Origin: Nonomuraea sp. NBC_00507
GTDB taxonomy: Bacteria > Actinomycetota > Actinomycetes > Streptosporangiales > Streptosporangiaceae
Direction of reading: 5' to 3'
NCBI RefSeq assembly: GCF_036013525.1
Contig: NZ_CP107853.1
Coordinates: 12,276,001 to 12,340,000 of the forward strand
Length of the DNA: 64,000 bases
This document shows, in pieces, positions 15,654-24,524 of this stretch; within the stretch, counting starts at the first letter, position 1; each line of letters opens with the position of its first letter. The notes below the pieces were generated by a model, which had not been told where the DNA came from, did no database searches, and worked only from the letters and a program-made list of their open reading frames with translations. Both the position numbers and the translations under genes were made by a program.

Positions 15654-18503
15654 CTATATGCGCTGACCACGTCGCCTGCGAGCCTCCTGTGCGAGCCGTA
15701 CGGCCTCGGCCTTGCCTTCCTGGTCGCCGAGACCGTCAAACTCTCCCATAGCACGCACAAGAGCATCAACAGCACCATCAGTATCGTCACTGTCCAGAGC
15801 GGTGCGGGCTACCAGCATGAGGGCCTGCGCGGCGTTCCTGCGGTCGCCGTACTGCGTGAACGTCTCCAGCGCCTCACGGGCGGCGCTCGCGGCGGCGTCG
15901 AGGGCTCCTTCCGCCCGCGCCACCGCGGCCAGGACGAGCAGCGCCTCCGCCGCGCCGCGTGGATCTCTCAGATCCCGGTACGCGGCCAGGCTCTCCCGCA
16001 GCAGCGGCTCATCCTGGCGCAGGGCACCGAGCGCTCGCAGCGCATCCGCCCGGCCGCGCCGGTCGCAGGCTTCCTCGAACGCGCTCAGCGCCCGCACGAA
16101 GGCCTGCTCGGCCTGCGCCACCTGCGGCGACGGGTGCGTGGACCCGGGGCGGGGCTGGGATTGGAGTGTCTGGACGAGGCCGAGCCTCAGCGTGATCCTG
16201 GCCAGTTCGAGCCCTTCAGCCAGTGGCTGGGCCGCTCGCAGGGCCGCCGCGGCCGCCTCCGTGCGGCCTTCGGCCCTATGCAGGTCGGCCAGGCCCCGGA
16301 GCAGGAGCGCCTCTCCCTGCCGATGGCCCGCCGCCCTGGCCGCGTCCAAGCCGATCGCCGTGGTCGCGTGCCAGTCGTCGTGGTGGGCGCCCAGCTCGAA
16401 CAGCGGCGTCAGGTAGAAGGCCAGCCGCCAGGCGGCCTCGTACAGGCCGGCCCGGTAGAAGTCGTCGACGGTCGCGACGAGGAAGCGGCGTTCGGCGCTC
16501 AACCACCGCGCCTCCTGGCGCAACCACCCGGTTTCCAGGGCCGGGTCCACCGGCGGTCCTCCCGCCGATCCGGTTTCCGGGGCATGGTTCCCCGGCGGGT
16601 CATGGTCGGGACGGTGGACCTCGGTGCGGCCGGTGCCGGGCTCGGCAGGCAGCAGGGCCGCCCGGGCCTGGCGGGTACGCTCCACGATCGCCTCCGCCCG
16701 CACCGCCAGCACGCCGCCCGGGCCGCCGTCCTCCTCGGCCAGCCGCTCGGCGGCGTAGAGCCTGGTCAGGTCGTGCCAGCCGTAGCGTTCCTGGCCGGCC
16801 TCGTCAAGCCCGCGCGACTGCAGCAACCCGGCCTCCGCCAGCGGCTCCAGCTCCGCGCCGAGCACCCAGGAGGCGAAGTCGGGTGCGGACCACGCGCCGA
16901 GCTCGCGCAGCAGCCGGCGTTCGGAATCGGGCAGGCCGCGGTAGCCGAGTGCCAGGCTGCCGCGTACGGCCAGGTCGCCCGCGCTCAGCTCGTCGAGCCT
17001 GCGCCGCTCGTCCCCGAGGCGGCCGGCCAGGTGCTCGAGCGTCCAGCCCGGCTTCCTGGCCAGCCGGGACCCGGCGATACGCAGGGCCAGCGGCAAGTGA
17101 CCGCAGAGGCGGACGATGCGCCGGGCGGCCTCGGGCTCGGCGAGGACCCTCTCGTGCCCGGCCACTCCGCCGAGCATGGCTACGGCCTCGTCCTCCTCCA
17201 GCACACCCAGCTCGTACGCCCGCGCCGCCTCCAACCCCGGCAAGGACGACCGGCTGGTCACCAGGGTGAGGCTGCCCGGCCCGGTCGGCAGCAGGGGGCG
17301 TACCTGGGCCTCGTCGGCGGCGTCGTCCAACACCACCACCAGCCGTCTGCGGGCCGTCATGGTGCGGTAGAGCCGTACGCGATCGTCCAGCGCCGGAGGC
17401 ACCGCGCCGTCCGGGCAGCCGAGCGAGCGCAGCAGATCCTCCAGCACGGCGCTGGGCGGCCGGGCGCCGAGCGCGGCGTAGAGTCGGCCGTCCGGGAGAT
17501 CGATCCCGGTGGCGGCATGCACGGCCAGCGCCGACTTCCCGCAGCCGGGCGGGCCGTGCAGGACCAGGTGCACGGGTGCCGCCTGCGCCTGCTCGCGGGC
17601 GGTCCGGTGAATCCAGCCAAGTGCCTCCTGCCGCCCAGCGAAGTCGGAAATGTCCGGCGGCAGCTCATCACTCACCGCACCGGCACGCCGCCCGCCGTCG
17701 ATCGCCACCCCCAGACCCACACCGTCCGGCGGCTGATGGCCTCCGTGCGCCGGCCACGAGGGGTCGTCATGTGATGGCTGCGGGGCGGCGTCGGACAAGA
17801 CCCGCTGCTGGGCGGCGATCAGGTCGGCGCCGGGCTCCAGGCCCAGCTCCTCGACCAGCGTCCGGCGCGCGTCCTGGTAGGCGCCGAGCGCTTCCGACCG
17901 GCGTCCCGCCTGGTGGAGGGCCTCGATGAGGCGCACCCAGGCGCGTTCCCGCAGCGGGTGCGCGCCGACCAGCGCCCGCAGCTCGCCGATCACCTCAGCG
18001 CCCCTGCCCAGCCGCAGGTCCAGCTCCACGCGCTCCTCCAGCGCGGTCAGGCGCAACTCCTCCAGCGGTACGGCGTGCGCCCGGCGCAACGACGACGACT
18101 CGATGTCGGCCAGCGCCTGCCCCCGCCACAACCCCAGCGCCGTCTGGAACCCGTCCGCCGCCTCCGCGACCTGACCCGCCGCCCTGGCCTGCCGCGCCGC
18201 GGCGACCAGTCGCTCGAACCGGTGGCAGTCGACGTCGTCCGGCACGACCTCGATCAGGTAGCCGCCGGGAACCGTACGGATGCCGTCGACCAGCTTGCGC
18301 AGCGCGCTGACGTACACCCTGAGCACCGACTCCGCGGACGCCGGCGGCCGGTCGTCCCAGACCACGGAGATGAGCCGCTCCACGGGCACCCGCTCGGGGG
18401 CGGACAGCAGGAGCGCGGCCAGCAACGTACGGTGCTTGGCCGGTCCCGGCGCCCGGCCTCCGTCGACCCGCAGCGGCCCCAGCACGCCGAACCGCACCCT
18501 CAC
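15654..18503 (-). CDS. SARP/AfsR-type transcriptional regulator
   Basis: 949 aa. Residues 1-90 form an OmpR-like winged helix (LLAALLLSAPERVPVERL, then VYVSALRK). Residues 95-240 are the bacterial transcriptional activation domain ending GLEPGADL. An NB-ARC STAND ATPase follows with P-loop GPPGCGKS (317-324) and VVVLDDAADE. The C-terminal 250 residues are TPR-like helical repeats. This is the full AfsR architecture, which activates secondary metabolism or differentiation genes after ATP-dependent oligomerisation. A transmembrane Ser/Thr kinase is encoded 19 bp upstream, reminiscent of AfsK-AfsR phosphorylation control. No antibiotic cluster is visible nearby, so the target is elsewhere or local. 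Confidence 0.9.
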   Translation of the reverse strand: MRVRFGVLGPLRVDGGRAPGPAKHRTLLAALLLSAPERVPVERLISVVWDDRPPASAESVLRVYVSALRKLVDGIRTVPGGYLIEVVPDDVDCHRFERLVAAARQARAAGQVAEAADGFQTALGLWRGQALADIESSSLRRAHAVPLEELRLTALEERVELDLRLGRGAEVIGELRALVGAHPLRERAWVRLIEALHQAGRRSEALGAYQDARRTLVEELGLEPGADLIAAQQRVLSDAAPQPSHDDPSWPAHGGHQPPDGVGLGVAIDGGRRAGAVSDELPPDISDFAGRQEALGWIHRTAREQAQAAPVHLVLHGPPGCGKSALAVHAATGIDLPDGRLYAALGARPPSAVLEDLLRSLGCPDGAVPPALDDRVRLYRTMTARRRLVVVLDDAADEAQVRPLLPTGPGSLTLVTSRSSLPGLEAARAYELGVLEEDEAVAMLGGVAGHERVLAEPEAARRIVRLCGHLPLALRIAGSRLARKPGWTLEHLAGRLGDERRRLDELSAGDLAVRGSLALGYRGLPDSERRLLRELGAWSAPDFASWVLGAELEPLAEAGLLQSRGLDEAGQERYGWHDLTRLYAAERLAEEDGGPGGVLAVRAEAIVERTRQARAALLPAEPGTGRTEVHRPDHDPPGNHAPETGSAGGPPVDPALETGWLRQEARWLSAERRFLVATVDDFYRAGLYEAAWRLAFYLTPLFELGAHHDDWHATTAIGLDAARAAGHRQGEALLLRGLADLHRAEGRTEAAAAALRAAQPLAEGLELARITLRLGLVQTLQSQPRPGSTHPSPQVAQAEQAFVRALSAFEEACDRRGRADALRALGALRQDEPLLRESLAAYRDLRDPRGAAEALLVLAAVARAEGALDAAASAAREALETFTQYGDRRNAAQALMLVARTALDSDDTDGAVDALVRAMGEFDGLGDQEGKAEAVRLAQEARRRRGQRI

Positions 18504-18522
18504 TCACCCCTCGACCGGCACG

Positions 18523-20382
18523 TCACCGGCCCACCGGCCTGAGGGTGAACGAGTCGAAGCGGACGCGTGCGGAGGCGGTGGCGCCGGCGGCGGCGTGCAC
18601 GCCTGCCTCGTCCGGGGTGTACGGGGCGTCGGCGTCGGACGCCTCGGCGACCAGGCGCTCGTTCAGCCACATGCGCAACGTCACCTTGTTCCCGCTTCTG
18701 GCGCACTCGGCCACGATGCGGTTGACGGCGGTGACGGGCTCGTCGGCCGGGCCGTGCAGGGTCGTGCCGCGCGTGCCCGTGCGGCGCTTGACGATCGTGA
18801 TCTTTCCCGAGCCGGTCACCGCGAACTCGTAGCGGTATCCGGAGCCGGCCGAGCCGTGGCACCACACACCGTACTCCCCGCTTCCCTGAGTCAGGGTGGC
18901 CTTCGTGCTGACGATCACGCCGCCGCCGGGCTCCTGCCGGGGCGCCGACTTCCACAGGCGCCAGCCGGGGTTGACGGTCAACTCGTAACCGGTGCCCGCC
19001 TGGCGTGCGCTGCCGCCCTCCGACGTGCCGACCGCCCAGGCGTCGGCGAAGTCCGCCTCGTACGGCCAGGTCTCCTGCCGGAGCGCGGGCACGGCCAGCG
19101 CCGCTCCGGCCACCAGGGCCGCCACGGCGGCACCGGCGACCCACGGCCACCGCCGCCTCCGCCGTCCGCCGGTCGGTGCCCCACCCGCCCCCAACACCGA
19201 GTCCCGCCCCCCGTCCCCTGCGGCCCGCGCCATGGAGTACCGGTCGTCCAACTGCGCACCGCCCGACTGCACACCGCTCGACTGCGCATTGCCCGACCGC
19301 GCGAGGCCTGCCCCTGCGCCGACGGAGGGCCATGCGCCGGAGGCGGGCGCGTCGACAGGTCCGACGCCGGAGGGGGGCGCGCTGGTGGGCTGGGCGCCAC
19401 CCACCTGTGCACCTCCCTCCTGCGTACCGGCCGACCGAGTGCTGCCCAGCCCTGCGCCGGTGGAAGGCCGCGCGCCGAGGGCGGGCGCATCGGACGGCCG
19501 CGCGCCGGGAGTCGGCGCAGCGGCGGCCGGGAAGGTCGTGGAGGTGCCGGTCCACGTACGTTCTACTACCTCGGTGGCCGTGGCCAGGCGGGTGCCGCCG
19601 ACCAGCTCGGAGAGCAGTCCCTGGGCGGTGGGCCGGAGGCGGGGGTCCTTGGCGAGCGCCCGCGACGCCACCTCCCTGATCCCCTCGTCCAGCCCGTCCA
19701 GCCGCGGCACTTCCTGCATGATCCGGTACAGCACCTCACCAGGCGCCCCGCCCCCGAACGGCAACCGCCCGGTCCCCGCGAACGCGATCACCCCACCCCA
19801 GGCGAAGACGTCGGCAGCCGGCGTCAGCACCTCGCCGCGCACCTGTTCGGGCGCCATGAACGCAGGCGTGCCGAGAATCGCCTGGCTGGCCAGGCTGTCG
19901 TGGTCCACCAGCTGGGCGATGCCGAAGTCGATCACACGCGGCCCGAGCGGCGAGAGCAGCACGTTGGAGGGCTTCAGGTCGCGGTGGATCACCCCGGCCC
20001 CGTGGATCGCGCTCAGCGCGGTGGCGATCCCGACCGCCAGCGCCTCCAGGTTCCCACCGGACAAAGGCCCCTGATCGCGTACGACCTCCGCCAGCGACGG
20101 CCCTTTCACGTATTCCGTGACGAGATAGGCGACGTCCCCATCGATCCCCGCGTCGAGCACGGGCGCGGTGCAGAACCTGGCCACCCGCCGGGCCGCCGCC
20201 ACCTCGCGCTCGAACCGCCGCCGGAACGCCGGGTCGCGGGCCAGCTCGGGATTGATGACCTTGACGGCGGCCAGGCCGCCGGTGGGCGTGGCCGCGAGGT
20301 GCACCTCGCCCATGCCGCCCCGGCCGAGCAGGCGCCGCAGCGCGTACCCGCCTATGAGCCGGTCACCATTCATCCCAGACAC
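18523..20382 (-). CDS. transmembrane Ser/Thr protein kinase with C-terminal beta domain
   Basis: 619 aa (GTG 20382, or ATG 20373 giving 616). The kinase domain spans residues 11-265: glycine loop GRGGMGEV, Lys41 (AVKVI), HRDLKPSN with Asp135, DFG at 152-154 and APEQ. All catalytic residues are intact. A long low-complexity Ala/Gly/Ser/Pro linker (about 285-405) is followed by one membrane helix (about 413-435). An extracytoplasmic domain with LamG/glucanase-like strands closes the protein (FADAWAVGTSEG, then SFTLRPVG). It is a PknB-like sensor kinase, probably binding a glycan or lipid outside. It probably shares an operon with the SARP gene. Confidence 0.9.
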   Translation of the reverse strand: MSGMNGDRLIGGYALRRLLGRGGMGEVHLAATPTGGLAAVKVINPELARDPAFRRRFEREVAAARRVARFCTAPVLDAGIDGDVAYLVTEYVKGPSLAEVVRDQGPLSGGNLEALAVGIATALSAIHGAGVIHRDLKPSNVLLSPLGPRVIDFGIAQLVDHDSLASQAILGTPAFMAPEQVRGEVLTPAADVFAWGGVIAFAGTGRLPFGGGAPGEVLYRIMQEVPRLDGLDEGIREVASRALAKDPRLRPTAQGLLSELVGGTRLATATEVVERTWTGTSTTFPAAAAPTPGARPSDAPALGARPSTGAGLGSTRSAGTQEGGAQVGGAQPTSAPPSGVGPVDAPASGAWPSVGAGAGLARSGNAQSSGVQSGGAQLDDRYSMARAAGDGGRDSVLGAGGAPTGGRRRRRWPWVAGAAVAALVAGAALAVPALRQETWPYEADFADAWAVGTSEGGSARQAGTGYELTVNPGWRLWKSAPRQEPGGGVIVSTKATLTQGSGEYGVWCHGSAGSGYRYEFAVTGSGKITIVKRRTGTRGTTLHGPADEPVTAVNRIVAECARSGNKVTLRMWLNERLVAEASDADAPYTPDEAGVHAAAGATASARVRFDSFTLRPVGR

Positions 20383-20404
20383 ATTAGCCAGGTGAGCGCA
20401 GAGG

Positions 20405-21373
20405 TCATCCGGCGGCTGAGGACTGGGTCAGCCGGTAGCGGGAGGGCGGGACGCCGTACCGGTCGATGAAGGCCTGCCGCAGCGTCTCCGCCGTCCCGAA
20501 CCCGCACCGGACCGCGATAGACGCGATCGGCAGCGACGTGCTGGCCAGCAGATGGGCGGCGGCCTCGGCGCGGGCCTGGCGGACGTACCGGCCCGGCGTC
20601 TGCCCCAGATGCTTGAGGAACAGCCGGGTGAGGTGCCGCTCGCTGACACCGGCCGCCTCCGCGAGCGTGAGCGTGGACAGGTCGTCGGCGAGGTGGGCCG
20701 TGATGTGCTCGACGGTCCGCCTGACCAGGCTGTTGACGGGCGAGGGAGGGCTGACGAACATGCTCATCTGCGCCTGGTTGCCGGGGCGTTGCAGGTAGGT
20801 GACCAGGTTCCTGGCCACGGTCCTGGCCAGTTCGGGGCCGTTGTCCTCTTCGACGAAGGCCAGCATGAGGTCCAGCGCGGCGGTGATGCCGGCGGAGGTG
20901 GCGACGTTGCCGTCGCGGACGAAGATCGGATTCGGATCGACGACGACCTCGGGGTATCGGCTGGCCATCAGCCGCGCCTGATCCCAGTGCGTGGTGGCGC
21001 GCCGCCCATCGAGCAGGCCGGCGGCGGCGAGGACGAACGCTCCCGTGCACACGGACGCCACGCGGCGGCTCTCCCGGGCCAGCCGGCGGACATGGCTGAC
21101 GACCAGCGCGTTGCCGGCGGCGTCCTCGTGGCCGATCCCGCCCGCCACCACGAGGGTGTCGAGCGGTCCGGTGACCCGCTCCAGGGTCAGCTGGGGTTGC
21201 AGGATGAGCGCAGTGGCGGTGGTGACGGCGTGACCGCCGGGCGTGGCGACGCGATACTCGTAGTACGGTAACGCGCCGTGCCAGTTGGCGCTTTCCAGCG
21301 TCGTGGTGATGGAGGCGATCTCCAGCAGCTCCGCCGCCTCGTACGCCACCACCACGACCCGTCGTCGGTCCAT
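20405..21373 (-). CDS. GlxA-family AraC-type regulator
   Basis: 322 aa from ATG 21373. The N-terminal half is a DJ-1/PfpI-like domain with the nucleophile-elbow sequence VCTGAFVLAAAG (Cys near 113). The C-terminal half holds two AraC helix-turn-helix motifs (LAEAAGVSERHLTRLF, then IASIAVRCGFGTAETLRQAF). This is the GlxA/FtrA architecture, whose members respond to small ligands or aldehyde stress. The start codon sits in the middle of a 19-nt inverted repeat, so autoregulation is likely. It is divergent from a small membrane protein gene. Longer in-frame extensions to 21523 are not supported. Confidence 0.88.
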   Translation of the reverse strand: MDRRRVVVVAYEAAELLEIASITTTLESANWHGALPYYEYRVATPGGHAVTTATALILQPQLTLERVTGPLDTLVVAGGIGHEDAAGNALVVSHVRRLARESRRVASVCTGAFVLAAAGLLDGRRATTHWDQARLMASRYPEVVVDPNPIFVRDGNVATSAGITAALDLMLAFVEEDNGPELARTVARNLVTYLQRPGNQAQMSMFVSPPSPVNSLVRRTVEHITAHLADDLSTLTLAEAAGVSERHLTRLFLKHLGQTPGRYVRQARAEAAAHLLASTSLPIASIAVRCGFGTAETLRQAFIDRYGVPPSRYRLTQSSAAG

Positions 21374-21382
21374 GGGACCGAC
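21364..21382. promoter_or_regulatory. inverted repeat spanning the GlxA-type regulator start codon
   Basis: GTCGGTCC-ATG-GGACCGAC is a perfect 8-bp inverted repeat that contains the regulator's start codon. A second pair, AGGTCCG (21386-21392) and CGGACCT (21415-21421), lies in the same divergent gap. There are thus four GGTCC/GGACC half-sites in 58 bp between the regulator and the membrane protein gene. This fits autoregulation plus control of the divergent gene; binding is inferred. Confidence 0.5.
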
Positions 21383-21473
21383 TGTAGGTCCGAAAGACGT
21401 ACAACCCAAGTTTCCGGACCTCCCCTTCCCCGCGCCTTGGCCCGTGGCCATGCCCTCCGGGACAGTCGGAGAC

Positions 21474-21881
21474 ATGACGACGACAGCAGCTACGAAGCCC
21501 CGCCGCCGCTGGGGCAGGTTCACCCTCCACTACGTCGAGATGATCATCGCGATGTTCGTCGGGATGTTCGCGCTCGGCGCCCTCCTGGACGTCCTGGGCC
21601 TCGGCGTCTCCTCCAGCGAGTACCCGGAGCCGGCCTATCTGATCATGGCCTTCAACATGTCCGTGGGTATGGCCGTGTGGATGCGCATCCGCGGGCACGG
21701 CTGGGCCGCGACGCTGGAGATGTGCGCGGCCATGTTCGTCCCGGTCGTGCCGCTCTTCCCCCTGTTGTGGCTCGGCGTCATCGACGGCCACGGGGTGATG
21801 ATGGTCGCGCACGTGGCGATGTTCCCGCTCATGCTGGCGGCGATGTTCCGCCGCCTCGACGAGTACGCCGGTTGCCATTGA
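21474..21881 (+). CDS. small four-helix membrane protein
   Basis: 135 aa from ATG 21474 (GGAG close upstream; ATG 21450 in frame adds eight residues). Four hydrophobic helices cover residues 20-130, with conserved-looking Met-rich segments (IIAMFVGMFALGALLDVLGL). No family with a known function was recognised. It is divergent from the GlxA-type regulator and probably regulated by it. Its last 53 bp overlap the 3' end of the ARPP-like gene on the other strand. Confidence 0.7.
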   Translation: MTTTAATKPRRRWGRFTLHYVEMIIAMFVGMFALGALLDVLGLGVSSSEYPEPAYLIMAFNMSVGMAVWMRIRGHGWAATLEMCAAMFVPVVPLFPLLWLGVIDGHGVMMVAHVAMFPLMLAAMFRRLDEYAGCH

Positions 21882-22989
21882 CCGCCTTGCGGTAGCCGTC
21901 CAGGACGTCCTGCCGCAGCAAATGCCCGAACCCGGCCCCCTTCAGCCGCATCCCCAGTGCCGCCGCGTCGGTCCCGAGCGCGGCGGCGGTCTCGGGCAGG
22001 CTCCAACCGTGCTCGGCCAGCTTGCTCAGCAGGTGGCCGCGCCGGCTCTGCGCCTCCGAAAGACGGAACGTCTTCAGGTACGCCAGCCGCCCGTCCCCAT
22101 CGATGATCGTCTCGCCGATGTGGTTCTCACTCTTCCGCTCGAACGCCGGCAGAAAACGGCTCAGCGTGAACCGGCCGAGCCGGTAGACCTCCTCCACGTG
22201 CGCGGGGGCCTGGAGGAGACGGGCGGCCATGACCGAGCCGTGGAAGTCGGCCCACTCGCGCTCCCGCAGCAGGGCCTGGGCCCGCAGATCGGCCAGGGAG
22301 GAGACCGTGGTCTCGTCGATGACGGCGGGGAAGTCCCTGGCCGGGTAGAAGAGCGCGTACTCGTAGACCAGCTCGCCGTACAGGTCCCTGATGAGGGTGG
22401 GGTGCAGCGCCCGGTAGTCCTCCGGGTGCGGCACCACGAAGGCGCTGGCCAGCGTGTCGCCCGCGTACAGCAGCAGCCCGCACTGCCCCGGGTAGATCTC
22501 GAACACCTTGAGCGCGTCGTCGAGCCCGCGTACCTCGGCGCCTGTGTAGGCGTCCTCGGCGCGTGCCGACAGGCCGTGCGCGATCGCGTGGCGCGACCAC
22601 TCCTCCCAGGCGATCACGGGGCCGCCGAAGTGCAGCGCGAGGAAACCCTCCACCGCCAGGTGCAGCGGCAGGAACCTGAGCCGGTTCGTGTCCACCCGGC
22701 GGGCCATCCTGCGCCGGGTCCTGATGCACATGTGGCGCAGCGGCTGGCCGAGCTGGGTGCCGTACGCCGCCGCCGGGGTGCCGTCGCCGGTCCACGACGC
22801 GACGAAGGCGTGGGGGACGTACGACGTGTAGACGGTCTTGTCGGGCAGGAACACCACGGACGGCTCGTCACCGTAGACCTTGGCGTGCAGCCGCAGGTCC
22901 TCGATGGGCTCGCGGCGCACGAGCGGCACCAGCCGCATCGCACCCCAGGTCTGCGCGGGCCGCGTGTCGAGACCGGTGAGATCGATCAT
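21829..22989 (-). CDS. ARPP-like protein with C-terminal helix-turn-helix
   Basis: 386 aa. ATG 22989 overlaps the stop of the vWA gene (ATGA), so the two are translationally coupled. The N-terminus (LDTRPAQTWGAMRLVPLVR) resembles remembered ARPP-type domains (associated with ADP-ribosylglycohydrolase and rhodanese-phosphatase genes). Residues about 120-300 are a mixed alpha/beta region without recognised catalytic residues. Residues 320-355 look like a Fis-type helix-turn-helix (HGWSLPETAAALGTDAAALG). A regulatory or nucleic-acid-binding role next to a Ro60-like protein is plausible but unproven. The 3' end overlaps the convergent membrane protein gene by 53 bp. Confidence 0.65.
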   Translation of the reverse strand: MIDLTGLDTRPAQTWGAMRLVPLVRREPIEDLRLHAKVYGDEPSVVFLPDKTVYTSYVPHAFVASWTGDGTPAAAYGTQLGQPLRHMCIRTRRRMARRVDTNRLRFLPLHLAVEGFLALHFGGPVIAWEEWSRHAIAHGLSARAEDAYTGAEVRGLDDALKVFEIYPGQCGLLLYAGDTLASAFVVPHPEDYRALHPTLIRDLYGELVYEYALFYPARDFPAVIDETTVSSLADLRAQALLREREWADFHGSVMAARLLQAPAHVEEVYRLGRFTLSRFLPAFERKSENHIGETIIDGDGRLAYLKTFRLSEAQSRRGHLLSKLAEHGWSLPETAAALGTDAAALGMRLKGAGFGHLLRQDVLDGYRKAVNGNRRTRRGGGTSPPA

Positions 22990-24377
22990 CGTGCCTCCAG
23001 CTGCGCCGCCCGGTCCGCCAGGTACGCCCGCAACTCGGCGAGCCCCGTCCTGCCCTCCGCGAACCTGGCCAGCTCCACCAGCGCCGGCAGGTCCTCGGCG
23101 TCCCTGATGCCGGCGGTCGGCACCATCGGCGACAACCGCCGCACGTCGAACTGGTCCGCGTCGTAGACCGGGTTCACGTGCACGATGCCCACGTCACCGC
23201 CGGGGTCCAGCTTGCGCCGCCAGACCCGCAGCACCTCGCCCGCCAGCCCCGGCGGCGCGTTGTCCCAGCCGTCGGAGACGATGACGAGCATGCCGGGCCG
23301 CGCTTCGAGCGCGTCGAGCACCCGATGCCCCAGCGGCGTCGGCCCGGACGGCCGGGTCTGGAGCGGGTCGGTGCGGCCCGACAACCACAGGCCTCGATAG
23401 GAGCCGGCCAACGCCTCCAGCAGGTAGTGGCAGGCCAGCGCCACCGCCAGAGGACGCCGCCGCTTCACCGGCGAGCCGAAGGAGGAGAAGCTGTCGTCGA
23501 GCACCGCCGCCACGTTTCCCCACGTGCCCGCCCGTGCCCCCGCCACGCGGGCGGCCGCGGCCCGCAGCGCGCCCATCAGCTCGGCGCGGCGCCGTGTGCG
23601 TGTGTGGATGGGCAGCGCCAGCACGTACGAGGCCAGCCGGACCAGCGGCATGGCGGCCAGGTCCGCCTCGGTGTCCAGGCCGTCCTTGCTCGCCGACTCG
23701 GCGAGGCGCAGTCGTTCGAGCCTGGTCAGCTTGGGGGCGATGCGTTCGAGGAACACCATCCTGCTGATGCCGTGGCGGGCGGCGAAGCCCTCGGCGACGG
23801 TGTACGGCAGCTCGTACAGAGCAGCCTTGTCGTAATGTGCGCGCCGCCACGCCTCCAGCACCGGCGTCTCATAACGGGCGCGACTGAACGGAGCGAAGAG
23901 GAAGTCGCCCAGCTCGCCCGGCAGCCGCAGGTGCACGTGCCGCACCGCCGACTTCACCCCCGCTCGATACTTGACGGCGTCGAAGGCCAGGTCGGGGCGG
24001 CCGGCCAGCCACTCGCGGACGAGGGCGCGGGTGCGCCGGTTGTTGACGCCGTCGTGGCGCAGCCGCTGGAAGAGCCGGTAGACGCGGGGCGGGCTCATCC
24101 TGGCCAGCCGCCGCGCGATCAGCCGCCCGTCGCCCTGCCCCGGGTGGGCCAGCAGGGTGGCGATGACGATCGCGGCGTTGTGGTCGTTGATGTCAAGCGC
24201 GAGCGTGGCCGCGTACAGGTCCGGGTAGTTGCCGTGGATGTAGCGGTGCAGGAAGCCGAGGGACAGCCGCTGCTGACCGGCCGCGCTGTGGAACTCGCGC
24301 TGGCCGGTCGAGGTGATCGCCGCGTTCGCGAAGAGCAGCACGTCCTCGCACTCGATCAGGTCGGCGTAGGTCTCCAT
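22986..24377 (-). CDS. Ro60/TROVE-like vWA-domain protein
   Basis: 463 aa from ATG 24377 (GGGGAG just upstream). Residues 20-280 are all-helical and repeat-like, as in the HEAT-like TROVE module of Ro60 proteins. Residues 285-460 form a von Willebrand A domain with a complete metal site: D294-x-S296-x-S298, Thr347 in PSGPTPLG, and Asp369 in VIVSDGWDN. Bacterial Ro60 homologues bind Y RNAs and misfolded RNAs and help RNA decay or repair. The helical part is divergent here, so the TROVE relation is inference from architecture. It is coupled to the ARPP-like gene and preceded by a foldable 90-nt sequence. Confidence 0.68.
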   Translation of the reverse strand: METYADLIECEDVLLFANAAITSTGQREFHSAAGQQRLSLGFLHRYIHGNYPDLYAATLALDINDHNAAIVIATLLAHPGQGDGRLIARRLARMSPPRVYRLFQRLRHDGVNNRRTRALVREWLAGRPDLAFDAVKYRAGVKSAVRHVHLRLPGELGDFLFAPFSRARYETPVLEAWRRAHYDKAALYELPYTVAEGFAARHGISRMVFLERIAPKLTRLERLRLAESASKDGLDTEADLAAMPLVRLASYVLALPIHTRTRRRAELMGALRAAAARVAGARAGTWGNVAAVLDDSFSSFGSPVKRRRPLAVALACHYLLEALAGSYRGLWLSGRTDPLQTRPSGPTPLGHRVLDALEARPGMLVIVSDGWDNAPPGLAGEVLRVWRRKLDPGGDVGIVHVNPVYDADQFDVRRLSPMVPTAGIRDAEDLPALVELARFAEGRTGLAELRAYLADRAAQLEAR

Positions 24378-24393
24378 GGGCTCCCCGAGGTCG

Positions 24394-24483
24394 CGGACTG
24401 GCCGGGGAATGGGGGCACGAACTGCGAAGCATCGCGGTACAGGCGGGTTCCGGAAGTCGCACCGAAGTCCCGCGGCCAGTCTG
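24394..24483 (+). ncRNA. candidate structured RNA upstream of Ro60-like gene
   Basis: This 90-nt stretch in a 147-bp gene-free gap can fold into a closed three-way junction. P1 pairs 24394-24404 with 24473-24483 (11 bp, one G-U). P2 pairs 24421-24427 with 24432-24438 (7 bp, one U-G, 4-nt loop). P3 pairs 24444-24447 with 24469-24472 and continues through TTC/GAA and GG/CC with small bulges. Both wobble pairs are valid only if the plus strand is the RNA. The end-closed layout recalls Y RNAs, which often lie beside Ro60 genes. No promoter or terminator is evident; this is a hypothesis. Confidence 0.35.
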
Positions 24484-24524
24484 GTTCCGGACCTTACCGG
24501 GGCTTTCTGGACAACGCGACGGGT

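Noticed and set aside
24394..24483. tRNA gene
   Set aside because: The segment folds into a junction but lacks a T-loop consensus, an anticodon arm of the right size and a CCA-type acceptor.
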